From positions 3,410,001-3,474,000 of the forward strand of contig NZ_LR594662.1 in NCBI RefSeq assembly GCF_901827175.1: a stretch of 64,000 nt of DNA, given 5' to 3'. Made by a program: the position numbers and the translations under genes. Below, in pieces: positions 41,643-50,633 of this stretch (positions are counted from its first letter, which is position 1; every line of letters starts with the position of its first letter). The notes beneath the pieces were generated by a model. The model was not told where the DNA came from and searched no databases. It was given only the letters and a program-made list of their open reading frames with translations. The DNA is from Variovorax sp. RA8 (GTDB lineage: Bacteria > Pseudomonadota > Gammaproteobacteria > Burkholderiales > Burkholderiaceae_C).

Positions 41643-43061
41643 TCATGGCAGCGCGTGGCGCTCGCCGCTCGGGCGAGCGGCTCGGCGCTGCAGCGACCTT
41701 ACCGCGCTGTGACCTTCGAAATGCGCGAGGAGCAGTTCCTTCTGCCGGGCCGTGAGATCGGACCCGCCGATCAATGCCGGCCAGCTCGCCACTGCCGCCT
41801 TCACGCAGGCCCGCAACGCCGACGCGGCCGGCTTCTCCGCAATGCCCAGTCGCTCGCAGAAGACGCGCAGCATTGCCGGCGACAGCGACGGCTTCGCGTT
41901 CGGCTCCAGCTTGTCCCTGGGCGCAATGGCGGGCGGCACGATGGCCAGCGCATGGCCGCTGTTCCTGGCGAAGGCCGCATAGCCCACGATGTCGTAGGCT
42001 GGCGGGAACTCCGGCGTCACCCCATCAGGATAGCGCAGCCCCATGTTCTTCAGGTGCATGTCAGGGTTGCCCAGGAGCTCGTTCACCATCAGGCGACGCA
42101 GCAACTCGTGCACGGCGGGCTCGCCGAGGCTGGGCTCGCTCATCAGCACGGCGGCCACGGCCAGGTAACTGGCGCGTTCCCCTCGCGTCCCCGTGCTGCC
42201 GGCCAGCATCTCGCCCGTGTACTTGTCCTCGGGCATCACGCCCAGCACCTGTGCGAAGTCCTCGCAATGGATACGGCCTTGCGGGCTGCGGTCGTAGCGG
42301 ACCACGGCCAGGAAGCGGGTTCTGGCGTCGACATCGCCCAGGTCGTAGCCATGCTCGACGGCCAGCGTTTCAAGCGGCTCCAGATAGGCCTCGCACACGC
42401 TGACGCCGGCGGCCGCGGCAAGCCTGAGCGACAAATATTCGAGCTCGGGCAGCCGTGGCTGCCCCACCACCGGCAGCTTGGCGATGATGTGGGTGTCATG
42501 CTCCTTGGTACGGCCCACGTAGCGCCCGCCTTCCTTCAGGACTGCAAGCTTGGGCTGCACGCCTGAGAGCGAAACCCCCTCCTCCATCGGGTCGGCCATC
42601 ACGCTCATCTCGAGCGCATCGTTGTTCTGGGTCACATAGCGGGCCAGCTCGTCGCGCGTGAGCTCCAGCGGCCTGGCATAGACATTCCCCGGCAGGTCGA
42701 GGCCGCAGGCCGCCAGCATCTCGAGGTGGTCGCGCGGATCGCATTGCCGCATCTCGGCAATGCGGTCGCGGAACACCCCCTCCGGCAACAGGTTCTGGAA
42801 GAAGGCGGGCAGCAGCCAGCTGCGGTCGCGACGCGAAGCGCGCCCGTTGAAAGGAATGGCGCGCACATCCAGCCAGAAGGCGGCCTGCTGCTCGGGCGTG
42901 TCGGCCAGGAAGGAGGTCGACAGCACCGGCGCATCGCGCCGGCGTGCGAAGTCTTCGTCCGCGACGAAGCGGTGGATGACCTCGGCGCCCGGCATCGCGT
43001 ACTCGAAGAGGACGCCGATACGAAGCGAGCCCAGGAAGATGCCGAGCGCCTTGACGTTCAT
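41643..43061 (-). CDS. hipA: HipA-type serine/threonine kinase toxin
   Basis: The 472-residue protein is a HipA-like kinase: an N-terminal subdomain, the phosphorylation loop GVSLSGVQPKLAV (with the auto-phosphorylated serine), the catalytic loop NELLGNPDMHLKNMGL and the metal-binding AYDIVG. E. coli HipA phosphorylates glutamyl-tRNA synthetase and induces dormancy; the target here is unknown. The start overlaps the hipB stop by 4 bases. It lies between two flavin-reductase genes, as an insertion might. Confidence 0.94.
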   Translation of the reverse strand: MNVKALGIFLGSLRIGVLFEYAMPGAEVIHRFVADEDFARRRDAPVLSTSFLADTPEQQAAFWLDVRAIPFNGRASRRDRSWLLPAFFQNLLPEGVFRDRIAEMRQCDPRDHLEMLAACGLDLPGNVYARPLELTRDELARYVTQNNDALEMSVMADPMEEGVSLSGVQPKLAVLKEGGRYVGRTKEHDTHIIAKLPVVGQPRLPELEYLSLRLAAAAGVSVCEAYLEPLETLAVEHGYDLGDVDARTRFLAVVRYDRSPQGRIHCEDFAQVLGVMPEDKYTGEMLAGSTGTRGERASYLAVAAVLMSEPSLGEPAVHELLRRLMVNELLGNPDMHLKNMGLRYPDGVTPEFPPAYDIVGYAAFARNSGHALAIVPPAIAPRDKLEPNAKPSLSPAMLRVFCERLGIAEKPAASALRACVKAAVASWPALIGGSDLTARQKELLLAHFEGHSAVRSLQRRAARPSGERHALP

Positions 43062-43372
43062 GACGCCCCCTCGCCCCTCTTGGCGGAATCGACCTGGTCG
43101 AGTGCCGCCTGGACCCGGCTCTTGACCGCTGGGGGGCGCGCCGCTTCCGCCTGCACGCCGGCTGCCGCGCCCTTGGGCAGCAGCACCAGCTCCAGGCCCA
43201 GCTTGTCTGCCACGGCCAGCAGGGTCGTGAGCCTGTAGTCGGCCTTGCCGCTCAGCACATTGGTCAGCGTCTGCTTGGAAATCCCGGCGGCGGCGCGCAG
43301 GGTCTCCTGGCGCATGCGGCTGAGTTGCAGCCTGTGGCGGAGGGTTTCGGCAATGCCTTGGAGCGTGAGCAT
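43058..43372 (-). CDS. hipB: HipB-type antitoxin, XRE-family repressor
   Basis: The 104-residue protein has an XRE helix-turn-helix (RQETLRAAAGISKQTLTNVL), followed by a tail rich in Ala and Lys. HipB neutralises HipA and represses the operon. It lies upstream of hipA with a 4-base overlap. Two matching palindromes lie just upstream (43385-43405 and 43446-43468). Confidence 0.9.
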   Translation of the reverse strand: MLTLQGIAETLRHRLQLSRMRQETLRAAAGISKQTLTNVLSGKADYRLTTLLAVADKLGLELVLLPKGAAAGVQAEAARPPAVKSRVQAALDQVDSAKRGEGAS

Positions 43373-43384
43373 GTCAAATAAACC

Positions 43385-43405
43385 AGGATTCTAGTGAAAG
43401 ATCCT
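43385..43405. promoter_or_regulatory. Proximal operator of hipBA
   Basis: AGGAT-N11-ATCCT, 12 bases upstream of the hipB start. It has the same half-sites and spacer length as the distal site, as expected for two HipB dimers. E. coli HipB uses TATCC-N8-GGATA, so the half-sites are related but reversed in order. Confidence 0.65.
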
Positions 43406-43445
43406 ACTTTATTTGACCGCCTTTTCATTCAAGGTCCCGCTATAA

Positions 43446-43468
43446 TAGGATTATTCCAATTTATCCTA
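43446..43468. promoter_or_regulatory. Distal operator of hipBA
   Basis: TAGGAT-N11-ATCCTA, centred 62 bases from the proximal site, or about six helical turns, placing both on the same face of DNA. It overlaps TATTATAG on the minus strand, a possible -10 element. Confidence 0.65.
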
Positions 43469-43482
43469 TTTTATTAGGGAAT

Positions 43483-44034
43483 TTAGCTCCCGTGCCGCTT
43501 GATCCAGGCCACGTAGGCGTCCACCCAGCCCTGGAGGAACTTCTTGCTGCCTTCGGCGATATGGCCCTTGTCGTCGAACAGGCCTTCCTTGTTCTGGATG
43601 AAGGCCTCGGGCTGGCCCATGGTGGGCACATCGAGATAGGCGAGCACGTTGCGCAGGTGCTGCTGCGCGAGCGCCGTGCCGATCGCGCCGACCGAGACCC
43701 CGATCACGCCCGCCGGCTTGCCGGCCCACGCGCTCTGCCCATAGGGCCGCGAGGCGTTGTCGATCGCGTTCTTGAGCACGCCGGGCATGGACCGGTTGTA
43801 CTCCGGCGTCACGAACAGCAGGCCCTGCGAGGCCGCGATCTCGGACTTGAGCCGCTTGACCGAAGGCGCCTGGTTCCCGTCCTCGTCCTGGTTGTAGAGG
43901 GGCAGGTCGTCGATGCGCAGATGCTCGAAGGTGAAGTCCGAGGGTGCGAGATGGGCGATGGCAAGCGCAAGCTTGCGGTTGAACGAGTCCTTGCGCAGGC
44001 TGCCGACGATGACGGCGATTCGGGTCTGGCTCAT
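43483..44034 (-). CDS. NADPH-dependent FMN reductase (chromate/quinone reductase type)
   Basis: The 183-residue flavodoxin-like enzyme has the FMN-binding VIVGSLRKDSFNRKLA start and the PEYNRSMPGVLKNAIDNASR signature. It probably reduces quinones or metal ions such as chromate with NADPH, limiting oxidative stress. GGAGCTTTC precedes the start. It ends just before the hipBA operator region. Confidence 0.94.
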   Translation of the reverse strand: MSQTRIAVIVGSLRKDSFNRKLALAIAHLAPSDFTFEHLRIDDLPLYNQDEDGNQAPSVKRLKSEIAASQGLLFVTPEYNRSMPGVLKNAIDNASRPYGQSAWAGKPAGVIGVSVGAIGTALAQQHLRNVLAYLDVPTMGQPEAFIQNKEGLFDDKGHIAEGSKKFLQGWVDAYVAWIKRHGS

Positions 44035-44111
44035 GAAAGCTCCTTGGAAAAGTGGATGGGCGGAAGGTCCGGCAAATTATGCGAAGCGCCTTTGACCTTT
44101 TCTGGACAAGC

Positions 44112-45017
44112 TCAATCGCAACCCGCCTTCTGCAGGTTCGCCTGGGTGATGTTGGCACCGGCCGGCACGTCGTCGGTGATCCATGTGTTGCCGCCGATGA
44201 CGGCGCCCTTGCCCAGTGTGACCCGCCCGAGGATGGTGGCGCCGGCATAGATCACCACGTCGTCCTCCACGATCGGATGCCGCGGCAGCCCCTTCTGCAG
44301 GTTGCCGTCAAGGTCGGTGGGAAAGCGCTTGGCGCCGAGGGTCACCGCCTGGTACAGCCGCACGCGCTTGCCGATCACGGTGGTCTCGCCGATGACGACG
44401 CCGGTGCCGTGGTCGATGAAGAAGCCCGCATCGATGTGTGCGCCGGGATGGATGTCGATGCCGGTCTGCGCGTGCGCCAGCTCGGCCACGATGCGCGCCA
44501 GCAGCGGCAGGCCGAGCCCGTAGAGCTGGTGCGCGAGCCGGTGGTGGATCATCGCGAGGATGCCGGGGTAGCACAGCAGCACCTCGTCGACACTGCGTGC
44601 CGCCGGATCGCCCTGGTAGGCGGCGAGCACGTCGCCGTCGAGCAGCCGGCGGATCGCCGGCAACGCTGCGGCGAAGTCGCGCACGGCCTGCTGCGCCTCG
44701 TCATCGATGGCGGCCGCTTCGCGCGGCTGGTGGCGCGCGTTGTAGCGCAGCTCCAGCCGGGCCTGCACCAGCAGCGACTGCAGGGCCGAATCGAGCGTGT
44801 GGCCGACGTAGAAGTCCTCGCCTTCGTGGCGCAGCTCGGGCGGACCGAGCCGCATCGGGAACAGCGCGCCTTTCAGCGATTCCACGATCGCGGCCAGCGC
44901 ATCGCGCGAGGGGAACTCGCGGCTGCCCGGTTCGCGCGATCGCTTCTGCGCATCGCGCCACTCCTCGCGCGCCTCGCGCAGCGCGGCGACGATCTCACCC
45001 ACTTCGAATCCGGCCAT
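44112..45017 (-). CDS. epsC: Serine O-acetyltransferase, EpsC type
   Basis: The 301-residue enzyme makes O-acetylserine, the carbon skeleton for cysteine. It has the left-handed beta-helix hexapeptide repeats (THIDAGFFIDHGTGVVIGET-like region, about residues 190-290), the catalytic histidines in DIHPGAHIDAG and FIDHGTGVV, and a long N-terminal helical domain. It lies in the same direction as the sulfate-binding gene upstream, 109 bases apart, linking sulfur uptake to cysteine synthesis. Confidence 0.93.
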   Translation of the reverse strand: MAGFEVGEIVAALREAREEWRDAQKRSREPGSREFPSRDALAAIVESLKGALFPMRLGPPELRHEGEDFYVGHTLDSALQSLLVQARLELRYNARHQPREAAAIDDEAQQAVRDFAAALPAIRRLLDGDVLAAYQGDPAARSVDEVLLCYPGILAMIHHRLAHQLYGLGLPLLARIVAELAHAQTGIDIHPGAHIDAGFFIDHGTGVVIGETTVIGKRVRLYQAVTLGAKRFPTDLDGNLQKGLPRHPIVEDDVVIYAGATILGRVTLGKGAVIGGNTWITDDVPAGANITQANLQKAGCD

Positions 45018-45126
45018 GGCTCTCTCCTTGTGGCGCCCATTGTTGCGGCAAACGGGCGCCGGCCGCGGCCGGTGGGGACTTAGGGCCTGGCGATCGACAC
45101 GGCCACGTGGGCCGCGCGGGCCGCGC

Positions 45127-46152
45127 TCACTTGGTGGGTGCGTAGATCTGATCGAAGGAGCCGCCGTCGGCGAAATGCTCCTTGTCCGCCTTCGCCCACC
45201 CGCCGAAGGCCTGGTCGATGTTGAACAGCGTGAGCTTCGGGAACTGCTTGTCGTACTTGGCCTTGGCCTTCTCGGAGGTCGGGCGGTAGTAGTTGCGCCC
45301 CGCGATGTCCTGGCCTTCGTCGGAGTAGAGGTACTTGAGGTACTCCTCGGCCACGGCGCGCGTCCCCTTCTTGTCGACCACCTTGTCGACCACCGTCACG
45401 GTCGGCTCGGCCAGGATGCTGATCGAGGGCACCACGATCTCGAACTTCTCGGGGCCGAATTCCTTCAGAGCCAGGAAAGCCTCGTTCTCCCACGCCAGCA
45501 GCACGTCCCCCACGCCGCGTTGGACGAAGGTGATGGTGGAGCCGCGGGCACCGGTGTCCAGCACCGGCACGTTCTTGAAGACCTTGCCCACGAACTCCCT
45601 GGCCTTGGCGTCGCCGCCGTACTTGCGCTTGCCGAATTCCCACGCCGCCAGGTAGTTCCAGCGCGCGCCGCCCGAGGTCTTGGGGTTCGGGGTGACCACC
45701 TGGACGCCAGGCTTGGCGAGGTCATCCCAGTCCTTCAGGCCCTTGGGATTGCCCTTCTTCACCAGGAAGACAATGGTCGAGGTGTACGGCGCCGAGTTGT
45801 GCGGCAGGCGCTTCTGCCAGTCGGTCTTGACCAGGCTGCCGTGCTTCACCAGTGCATCGGTGTCGCCGGCCAGCGCCAGCGTGGCGACATCGGCGTCGAT
45901 GCCGTCGATGATCGAGCGCGCCTGCTTGCCCGAGCCGCCGTGCGACTGCTTGATGGTGACGTCCTGGCCCGTCTTGCCCTTCCAGTAGGCGGCAAAGGCC
46001 TTGTTGTAGTCCACGTAGAACTCGCGGGTCGGGTCGTAGGAGACGTTGAGCAGCGTCACGCCTTGCGCGAACGACGGCGACGCCGTCAGGGCGATGCCGG
46101 CCGCAGCGGCGGCTGCGAGGGAAAGCTTGATAAAGTTGCGGCGGTAGCTCAT
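45127..46152 (-). CDS. sbp: Periplasmic sulfate-binding protein, second copy
   Basis: The 341-residue preprotein starts [20 protein letters not shown], with a signal peptide ending SPSFAQ, then [18 protein letters not shown]. It resembles the operon-linked copy at 38666-39670 throughout, but no permease genes adjoin it. It probably shares the CysTWA transporter and may differ in affinity (for example thiosulfate or another oxyanion). The ATG at 46152 fits the signal peptide; a longer in-frame start is upstream. CATAAGG at 46204-46210 also occurs twice before cysI. Confidence 0.95.
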   Translation of the reverse strand: MSYRRNFIKLSLAAAAAAGIALTASPSFAQGVTLLNVSYDPTREFYVDYNKAFAAYWKGKTGQDVTIKQSHGGSGKQARSIIDGIDADVATLALAGDTDALVKHGSLVKTDWQKRLPHNSAPYTSTIVFLVKKGNPKGLKDWDDLAKPGVQVVTPNPKTSGGARWNYLAAWEFGKRKYGGDAKAREFVGKVFKNVPVLDTGARGSTITFVQRGVGDVLLAWENEAFLALKEFGPEKFEIVVPSISILAEPTVTVVDKVVDKKGTRAVAEEYLKYLYSDEGQDIAGRNYYRPTSEKAKAKYDKQFPKLTLFNIDQAFGGWAKADKEHFADGGSFDQIYAPTK

Positions 46153-46289
46153 GGTCTTGTGCGTCTGGAAGGCATAACAGTGAAGCTTCGAATTCTGAAT
46201 ACGGCATAAGGAAACGGGAACGACTGAGTTCTCACTTCTAAATAGCCAGATCAACTAAGCAACCCCCATCTCCTTCAAGAGGCATCCAA

Positions 46290-46562
46290 ATGGCACGCAT
46301 GATCCAGTGCATCAAGCTCGGCAAAGAGGCCGAGGGGCTCGATTTCCCGCCCTACCCCGGTGAACTCGGCAAGCGCATCTGGGAAAGCGTCAGCAAGGAA
46401 GCCTGGGCCGCCTGGCTCAAGCAGCAGACCATGCTGGTCAACGAGAACCGGCTGAACCTGGCCGATGCGCGCGCCCGCCAGTACCTGGCGCGCCAGATGG
46501 AAAAGCATTTCTTCGGCGAAGGCGCCGACGTCGCGCAGGGCTACGTTCCCCCGGCAGACTGA
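46290..46562 (+). CDS. yggX: Oxidative damage protection protein / Fe-S trafficking protein YggX
   Basis: The 90-residue protein starts [18 protein letters not shown] and has the family block [18 protein letters not shown]. YggX proteins protect iron-sulfur clusters and limit Fenton damage in the cytosol. AGAGG lies upstream of the ATG. It ends 16 bases before mnmC and may be co-transcribed. Confidence 0.97.
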   Translation: MARMIQCIKLGKEAEGLDFPPYPGELGKRIWESVSKEAWAAWLKQQTMLVNENRLNLADARARQYLARQMEKHFFGEGADVAQGYVPPAD

Positions 46563-46578
46563 TCGTTGGGCTCGCGCG

Positions 46579-48462
46579 ATGGCCGAGCCGGTCGCCTGGG
46601 GCGCCGACGGCGTGCCGCATAGCGCGCGCTTCGGCGATATCTATCACTCCGAAAGCGGTGCCGTAGCGCAGGATCGGCATGTGTTCCTGGGCGGCTGCGG
46701 CCTGCCCGAGGCATGGGGCGGGCAACCGCAATGGCGGATTCTCGAAACCGGCTTCGGGCTCGGCCTTTCATTCCTGACAAGCTGGCACGCCTGGCGCCAG
46801 GACGCTCGACGGCCCGGGCTGCTGCACTTCGTCTCGATCGAAGCCTACCCGGTCGGGCGCGACGATCTCCTGCGGGCCGCGGCAAGCCACCCCGAACTCG
46901 CGCCGCTGGCCGAGGCGCTGGCAGCGCAGTGGTGGGGCCTGTTGCCCGGCTCCCATCGCCTCGTCTTCGAAGACGGCCGGGTGCTGCTCACGCTGTGCGT
47001 CGGCGATGTGCAGGCCATGCTGCGCGCCCAGCATCGCTTCGAGGCCGACAGCATCTTCCTGGACGGATTCAGCCCCGAGCGCAATCCGCAGATGTGGTCG
47101 GCCGAGACGCTCAAGGCGGTGGCCCGCTTCGCGCGCCGCGGCACGCGGCTGGCGACCTGGAGCGTGGCGCGGCCGGTGCGCGATGCGCTGGCGCCCTGCG
47201 GTTTCCGGCTGCACAAGGCCCCGGGCCTGCCGCCCAAGCGCGACTGCCTGCAGGGCGTGTTCGATCCGTCGTGGACGCTGCGCCGGCATGCACCGGATCC
47301 AGCGGCGGTCTCGGGACCGGGCCGCTGCGCCGTGGTCGGGGCCGGGCTCGCCGGCGCCGCCGTCGCCGCCAGCCTGGCGCGGCGCGGCTGGCAGGTGCAG
47401 GTGCTGGAGGCGGGCCCGCATCCCGCGGCCGGCGCCTCGGGCCTGCCGGCAGGCGTGCTCGCGCCGCATGTCTCGCCCGACGACGCCCTGCTCTCCCGGC
47501 TGATCCGTGCGGGCGTGCGCGCCACGTGGGAACAGGCCAGGACGCTGCTGGTGGAAGGCAAGGACTGGCGCGCAAGCGGCGTGCTCGAGCGCCGCGTCGC
47601 CGGGCTGGCCCGCCTGCCCGAAGGCTGGAGCGCCGAGGGACCCAACGAGTCCTGGCATGCCTCGCCCGAGCAACTGCGCGAGGCCGGCCTGCCCGCCGAT
47701 GCGACCGGCATCTGGCACGCTCGCGGCGGCTGGGTGCGGCCGGCGCGCTTGGTAGAGGCTTGGCTGGGCCTGCCCGGCATCCGCGTCCGGACGGGACGCC
47801 GCGTTGCGCGGATCGAGGTTTCGCCCCGGGGCCTGGGCGCCTGGGTCTTGCTCGATGCCGAAGGCGAGTTGCTGGCCGAAGCCGACCGCGTCGTGATCGC
47901 GGCCGGCCACCACAGCACTGCGCTCGCGCCGGCGATGCCGCTGCAGCCGGTGCGCGGCCAGCTCGCCTGGGGACGCATGGTCGAAGGCATGCGCCTGCCG
48001 TCGATGCCGATCAACGGCGATGGCCACCTGATCGCCCATGTACCCGATTCCGGCGGCGCGCTGTGGCTCAGCGGCGCCACTTTCGATCGCGATGACGACG
48101 AGGCCGGGTTTCGCAGCGAAGACACCGAAGCCAACCGGCAGCGGCTCGCGCGCCTGCACCCGGAGGCAGCGCGGCAGCTCGCACCGCTGTTCGAGCGCGG
48201 CGAGCTGCAGGCCTGGGCCGGCGTGCGCTGCGCCTCCAGCGACCGGCGCCCCCTGGTCGGCCCGCTGCGCCCGGGTGCGCCGGCCGGCCCCTGGGTGTGC
48301 ACCGCGATGGGCTCGCGCGGCCTGAGCTTCGCCGCGTTGTGCGCCGAGCTCCTGGCGGCGCGCTGGCATGGCGAGCCCCTGGCGCTGCCGGCATCGCAGG
48401 CCCGGGCCCTCGATGCGCAGCGCGGGCCGGCCGGTCGGCGCCACAATGGGCCGTCCGGCTGA
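46579..48462 (+). CDS. mnmC: Bifunctional tRNA 5-methylaminomethyl-2-thiouridine biosynthesis protein
   Basis: The 627-residue enzyme has an N-terminal SAM methyltransferase (ILETGFGLGLSFLTSW; FLDGFSPERNPQMWS) and a C-terminal FAD-dependent oxidase from about residue 245 (CAVVGAGLAGAAVAASLARR, the dinucleotide-binding motif). It carries out the last two steps of mnm5U formation at the tRNA wobble base. The ATG at 46579 is chosen as the start of the family; longer in-frame reading overlaps yggX. Confidence 0.96.
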   Translation: MAEPVAWGADGVPHSARFGDIYHSESGAVAQDRHVFLGGCGLPEAWGGQPQWRILETGFGLGLSFLTSWHAWRQDARRPGLLHFVSIEAYPVGRDDLLRAAASHPELAPLAEALAAQWWGLLPGSHRLVFEDGRVLLTLCVGDVQAMLRAQHRFEADSIFLDGFSPERNPQMWSAETLKAVARFARRGTRLATWSVARPVRDALAPCGFRLHKAPGLPPKRDCLQGVFDPSWTLRRHAPDPAAVSGPGRCAVVGAGLAGAAVAASLARRGWQVQVLEAGPHPAAGASGLPAGVLAPHVSPDDALLSRLIRAGVRATWEQARTLLVEGKDWRASGVLERRVAGLARLPEGWSAEGPNESWHASPEQLREAGLPADATGIWHARGGWVRPARLVEAWLGLPGIRVRTGRRVARIEVSPRGLGAWVLLDAEGELLAEADRVVIAAGHHSTALAPAMPLQPVRGQLAWGRMVEGMRLPSMPINGDGHLIAHVPDSGGALWLSGATFDRDDDEAGFRSEDTEANRQRLARLHPEAARQLAPLFERGELQAWAGVRCASSDRRPLVGPLRPGAPAGPWVCTAMGSRGLSFAALCAELLAARWHGEPLALPASQARALDAQRGPAGRRHNGPSG

Positions 48463-48514
48463 GCGTCCGCCGACGGGCGGCGTGTCATTCCCAGGCAAGA
48501 CAATTCCATCCCGC

Positions 48515-49414
48515 ATGGCCATCCGCTACGACATCACCCATACCACGGTCTACCGCTACAAGGAGCCCGTGCGCTTCGGCCTGCACCGCGTGATGTTCAG
48601 GCCGCGCGACAGCCACGACCTGCGCGTGCTGGCCACAGACCTGCATGTCAGCCCCGAGGCGCACGTGCGCATGATCCAGGACCCCAATTCCAACTCGATT
48701 GCGCTGGTGCAACCGATGGGCGAGGCGACGGAGCTGCGCATCGTGTGCTCGTTCACCATCGAGCATGTGGCGGAGCCGCCGGACCTGCTCACGCTGGAGC
48801 CCATGGCCGAGTACCTGCCGTTCGCCTACTCGGTGCAGGACCGGCTGGACCTGGAACACTACCTGCGTCCACACCACGACGACCCCGAAGGCACGCTGAT
48901 CCGCTGGGCCCACCAGTTCCTGCACATCGACAAGCCCAACGGGACGCTGGAGGTCCTGACCCGCATGAACGCGCACATCGGCCAGAGCCTGCAGTACTCG
49001 GCACGCGACGAGGAAGGCACGCAGACGCCGCTGGAGACGCTGGCGCTGGGCAGCGGCAGCTGCCGCGACTATGCGCTGCTGATGATGGAGGCGGCGCGCC
49101 GACTCGGCGTGGCGACGCGCTTCGTCTCGGGCTACCTCTACGATGCCGCGCTCGACGAGGGCGGCGCCGCGCCCGGAGAGACGATCACCGGGGCCGGCGC
49201 CACCCACGCCTGGCTGCATGCCTACCTCCCGGGTGCCGGCTGGGTCGCCTTCGATCCGACCAACAACCTGACGATGGGCAGTGGTCAGCTGATCCGTGTC
49301 GGCGTGGCACGCGACCCGGCCCTGGCGGCGCCGATCAGCGGAAGCTGGTTCGGCGAAGCCGAGGCCTACGAGGGCCTCGAGGCCACGGTGCAAGTGCGGC
49401 GCAGCGCCAGCTGA
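48515..49414 (+). CDS. Transglutaminase-like cysteine protease family protein
   Basis: The 299-residue protein begins MAIRYDITHTTVYRYKEPV, with the bacterial transglutaminase N-terminal domain, followed by a core with the Cys-His-Asp triad: GSGSCRDYA, ATHAWLHAYLP and WVAFDPTN. Such proteins are cytosolic or periplasmic thiol hydrolases of unknown substrate; no signal peptide is seen. The start is set by the conserved opening; longer in-frame extension overlaps mnmC. Some 50 bases separate it from mnmC. Confidence 0.93.
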   Translation: MAIRYDITHTTVYRYKEPVRFGLHRVMFRPRDSHDLRVLATDLHVSPEAHVRMIQDPNSNSIALVQPMGEATELRIVCSFTIEHVAEPPDLLTLEPMAEYLPFAYSVQDRLDLEHYLRPHHDDPEGTLIRWAHQFLHIDKPNGTLEVLTRMNAHIGQSLQYSARDEEGTQTPLETLALGSGSCRDYALLMMEAARRLGVATRFVSGYLYDAALDEGGAAPGETITGAGATHAWLHAYLPGAGWVAFDPTNNLTMGSGQLIRVGVARDPALAAPISGSWFGEAEAYEGLEATVQVRRSAS

Positions 49415-49473
49415 CGACGGCCGGCCTTTTTATTGCCCGGCCGGGCGCGTCCTGGCAGGAGGCTGTCATGACA

Positions 49474-49489
49474 CTGTATTTTTATACAG
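49474..49489 (+). promoter_or_regulatory. LexA (SOS) box inside a sigma-70 promoter
   Basis: CTGTATTTTTATACAG is a perfect CTGT-N8-ACAG LexA site. It sits between a -35-like ATGACA (49468-49473) and a -10-like TAAGAT (49491-49496), spaced by exactly 17 bases, so repression would block polymerase directly. The small gene at 49533 lies downstream. Confidence 0.75.
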
Positions 49490-49532
49490 ATAAGATGCCC
49501 TGCCTTCCCAAGAAAAATCCAAAGGCACCGGC

Positions 49533-49703
49533 ATGCAAACCCTCCATCCACCCGCCTGCGCCCCGGCGCGGGGCCGACACCTCTTCCTGCTCCCCAGACC
49601 CGCCGTCCCGCGGCATGCGCCCGCGCAGCGCGCGCCTTCGGACGACCTGCGCCGGCAGGCGGCCCGCGTGATCGCCATCACCGTGCGGCACTGGTGGCCC
49701 TGA
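49533..49703 (+). CDS. Small SOS-regulated protein, unknown
   Basis: The 56-residue frame starts MQTLHPPACAPARGRHLFLL and ends RQAARVIAITVRHWWP. AAAGG lies 8 bases before the ATG, and a promoter with a perfect LexA box is 37 bases upstream, so it is probably expressed in the DNA-damage response. It is proline- and arginine-rich with a possibly amphipathic C-terminal helix. I do not recognise a family. Small LexA-controlled proteins in other bacteria often block cell division (SulA, SidA), which would be one idea to test. It converges on argP with 16 bases between stops. Confidence 0.6.
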   Translation: MQTLHPPACAPARGRHLFLLPRPAVPRHAPAQRAPSDDLRRQAARVIAITVRHWWP

Positions 49704-49719
49704 GCAGGGCCGCGGGCCG

Positions 49720-50619
49720 CTACGGCTCCAGCCCCGCGCGCGCGGCCGCGACCACGTCCTGCGTGAGCCGTTCCAGCATCGGGATCTTCAGCCGCACGTG
49801 ATGCCAGTACAGCGGCACCTGCAACTCCGCGCCGCGCACCAGTTCCACCAGGCTACCGTCGCGCAGGTGCGGCGCCACGAGCGGCGCAGGATTCATCCCC
49901 CAGCCCACGCCAGCCACGCTGGCCGCCACGAAGGCCTCGCTCGACGGGAGCCAGTGCCGCGGCACCTCGACCGGCTGGCCGCATACGTCGTGCAGCCATT
50001 GCGCCTGCAGCCTGTCCTTGCGGCTGAACGCCAGGCTGGGGGCCTCGGCAAGCGCCTTGGCCGTCACTCCGCGCCCGAAGTACTTCTTCTTGAATGCCCG
50101 GCTCGCCGTGGCGCGATAGCGCATGTGCCCGAGCGGCACGCTGCGGCAACCCTGGGCGGGCTTGGGGCTGGAGGTCACGGCAGCAAGCACGGTGCCGGAG
50201 CGCAGCCACTCGGCCGTGTGCGTCTCGTCGTCCACGCTGAGGTCCACCAGCGCCGGCTCGCGCGCGCTGAAGGCAGCGAGGGCGGGAATGAACCAGGTCG
50301 CCAGGCTGTCGGCGTTGACGGCCACGCGCAGGGTCAGGCGCCGGCCGGGGTCGTCGAGCGCGCCGAGCGCGGGCATGGCGCGGTGCAACTCGCGCTCGAG
50401 CATGTCGACCTGCTCTACGTGGCGGCACAGCCAGGCGCCCGCCTCGGTCGCCACGCAGGGCGAGCCGCGCACGACCAGCGCCAGGCCCAGCCGATCCTCC
50501 AGCTGCTTGACGCGCTGCGACACCGCCGAGGGCGTGACGTGCAGGGCGCGCGCCGCGCGCTCGAAGCTGCCCTCGCGCACCACCTGCGCCACGGCCGAGA
50601 GGGAGAGGTAGTCCAGCAA
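49720..50619 (-). CDS. argP: LysR-family regulator ArgP
   Basis: The 299-residue protein begins MLDYLSLSAVAQVVREGSFE with a LysR winged helix-turn-helix (ALHVTPSAVSQRVKQLEDRL), highly characteristic of ArgP/IciA. ArgP senses lysine and arginine and activates argO. It is divergent from an ArgO-type exporter 70 bases away, which supports the call. Confidence 0.95.
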   Translation of the reverse strand: MLDYLSLSAVAQVVREGSFERAARALHVTPSAVSQRVKQLEDRLGLALVVRGSPCVATEAGAWLCRHVEQVDMLERELHRAMPALGALDDPGRRLTLRVAVNADSLATWFIPALAAFSAREPALVDLSVDDETHTAEWLRSGTVLAAVTSSPKPAQGCRSVPLGHMRYRATASRAFKKKYFGRGVTAKALAEAPSLAFSRKDRLQAQWLHDVCGQPVEVPRHWLPSSEAFVAASVAGVGWGMNPAPLVAPHLRDGSLVELVRGAELQVPLYWHHVRLKIPMLERLTQDVVAAARAGLEP

Positions 50620-50633
50620 TGAAGTATTCCTAA

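Noticed and set aside
43385-43468. CRISPR-like repeats in the AT-rich region before hipBA
   Set aside because: Only two short palindromic sites are present, with no repeat-spacer structure; operators explain them.
46768-48522. 584-residue open frame on the minus strand
   Set aside because: Antisense shadow of mnmC.
49415-49440. GC-rich inverted repeat after the transglutaminase-like gene as a terminator
   Set aside because: GGCCGG and CCGGCC can pair but the T-run is in the loop and not after the stem, so it is not a standard terminator.
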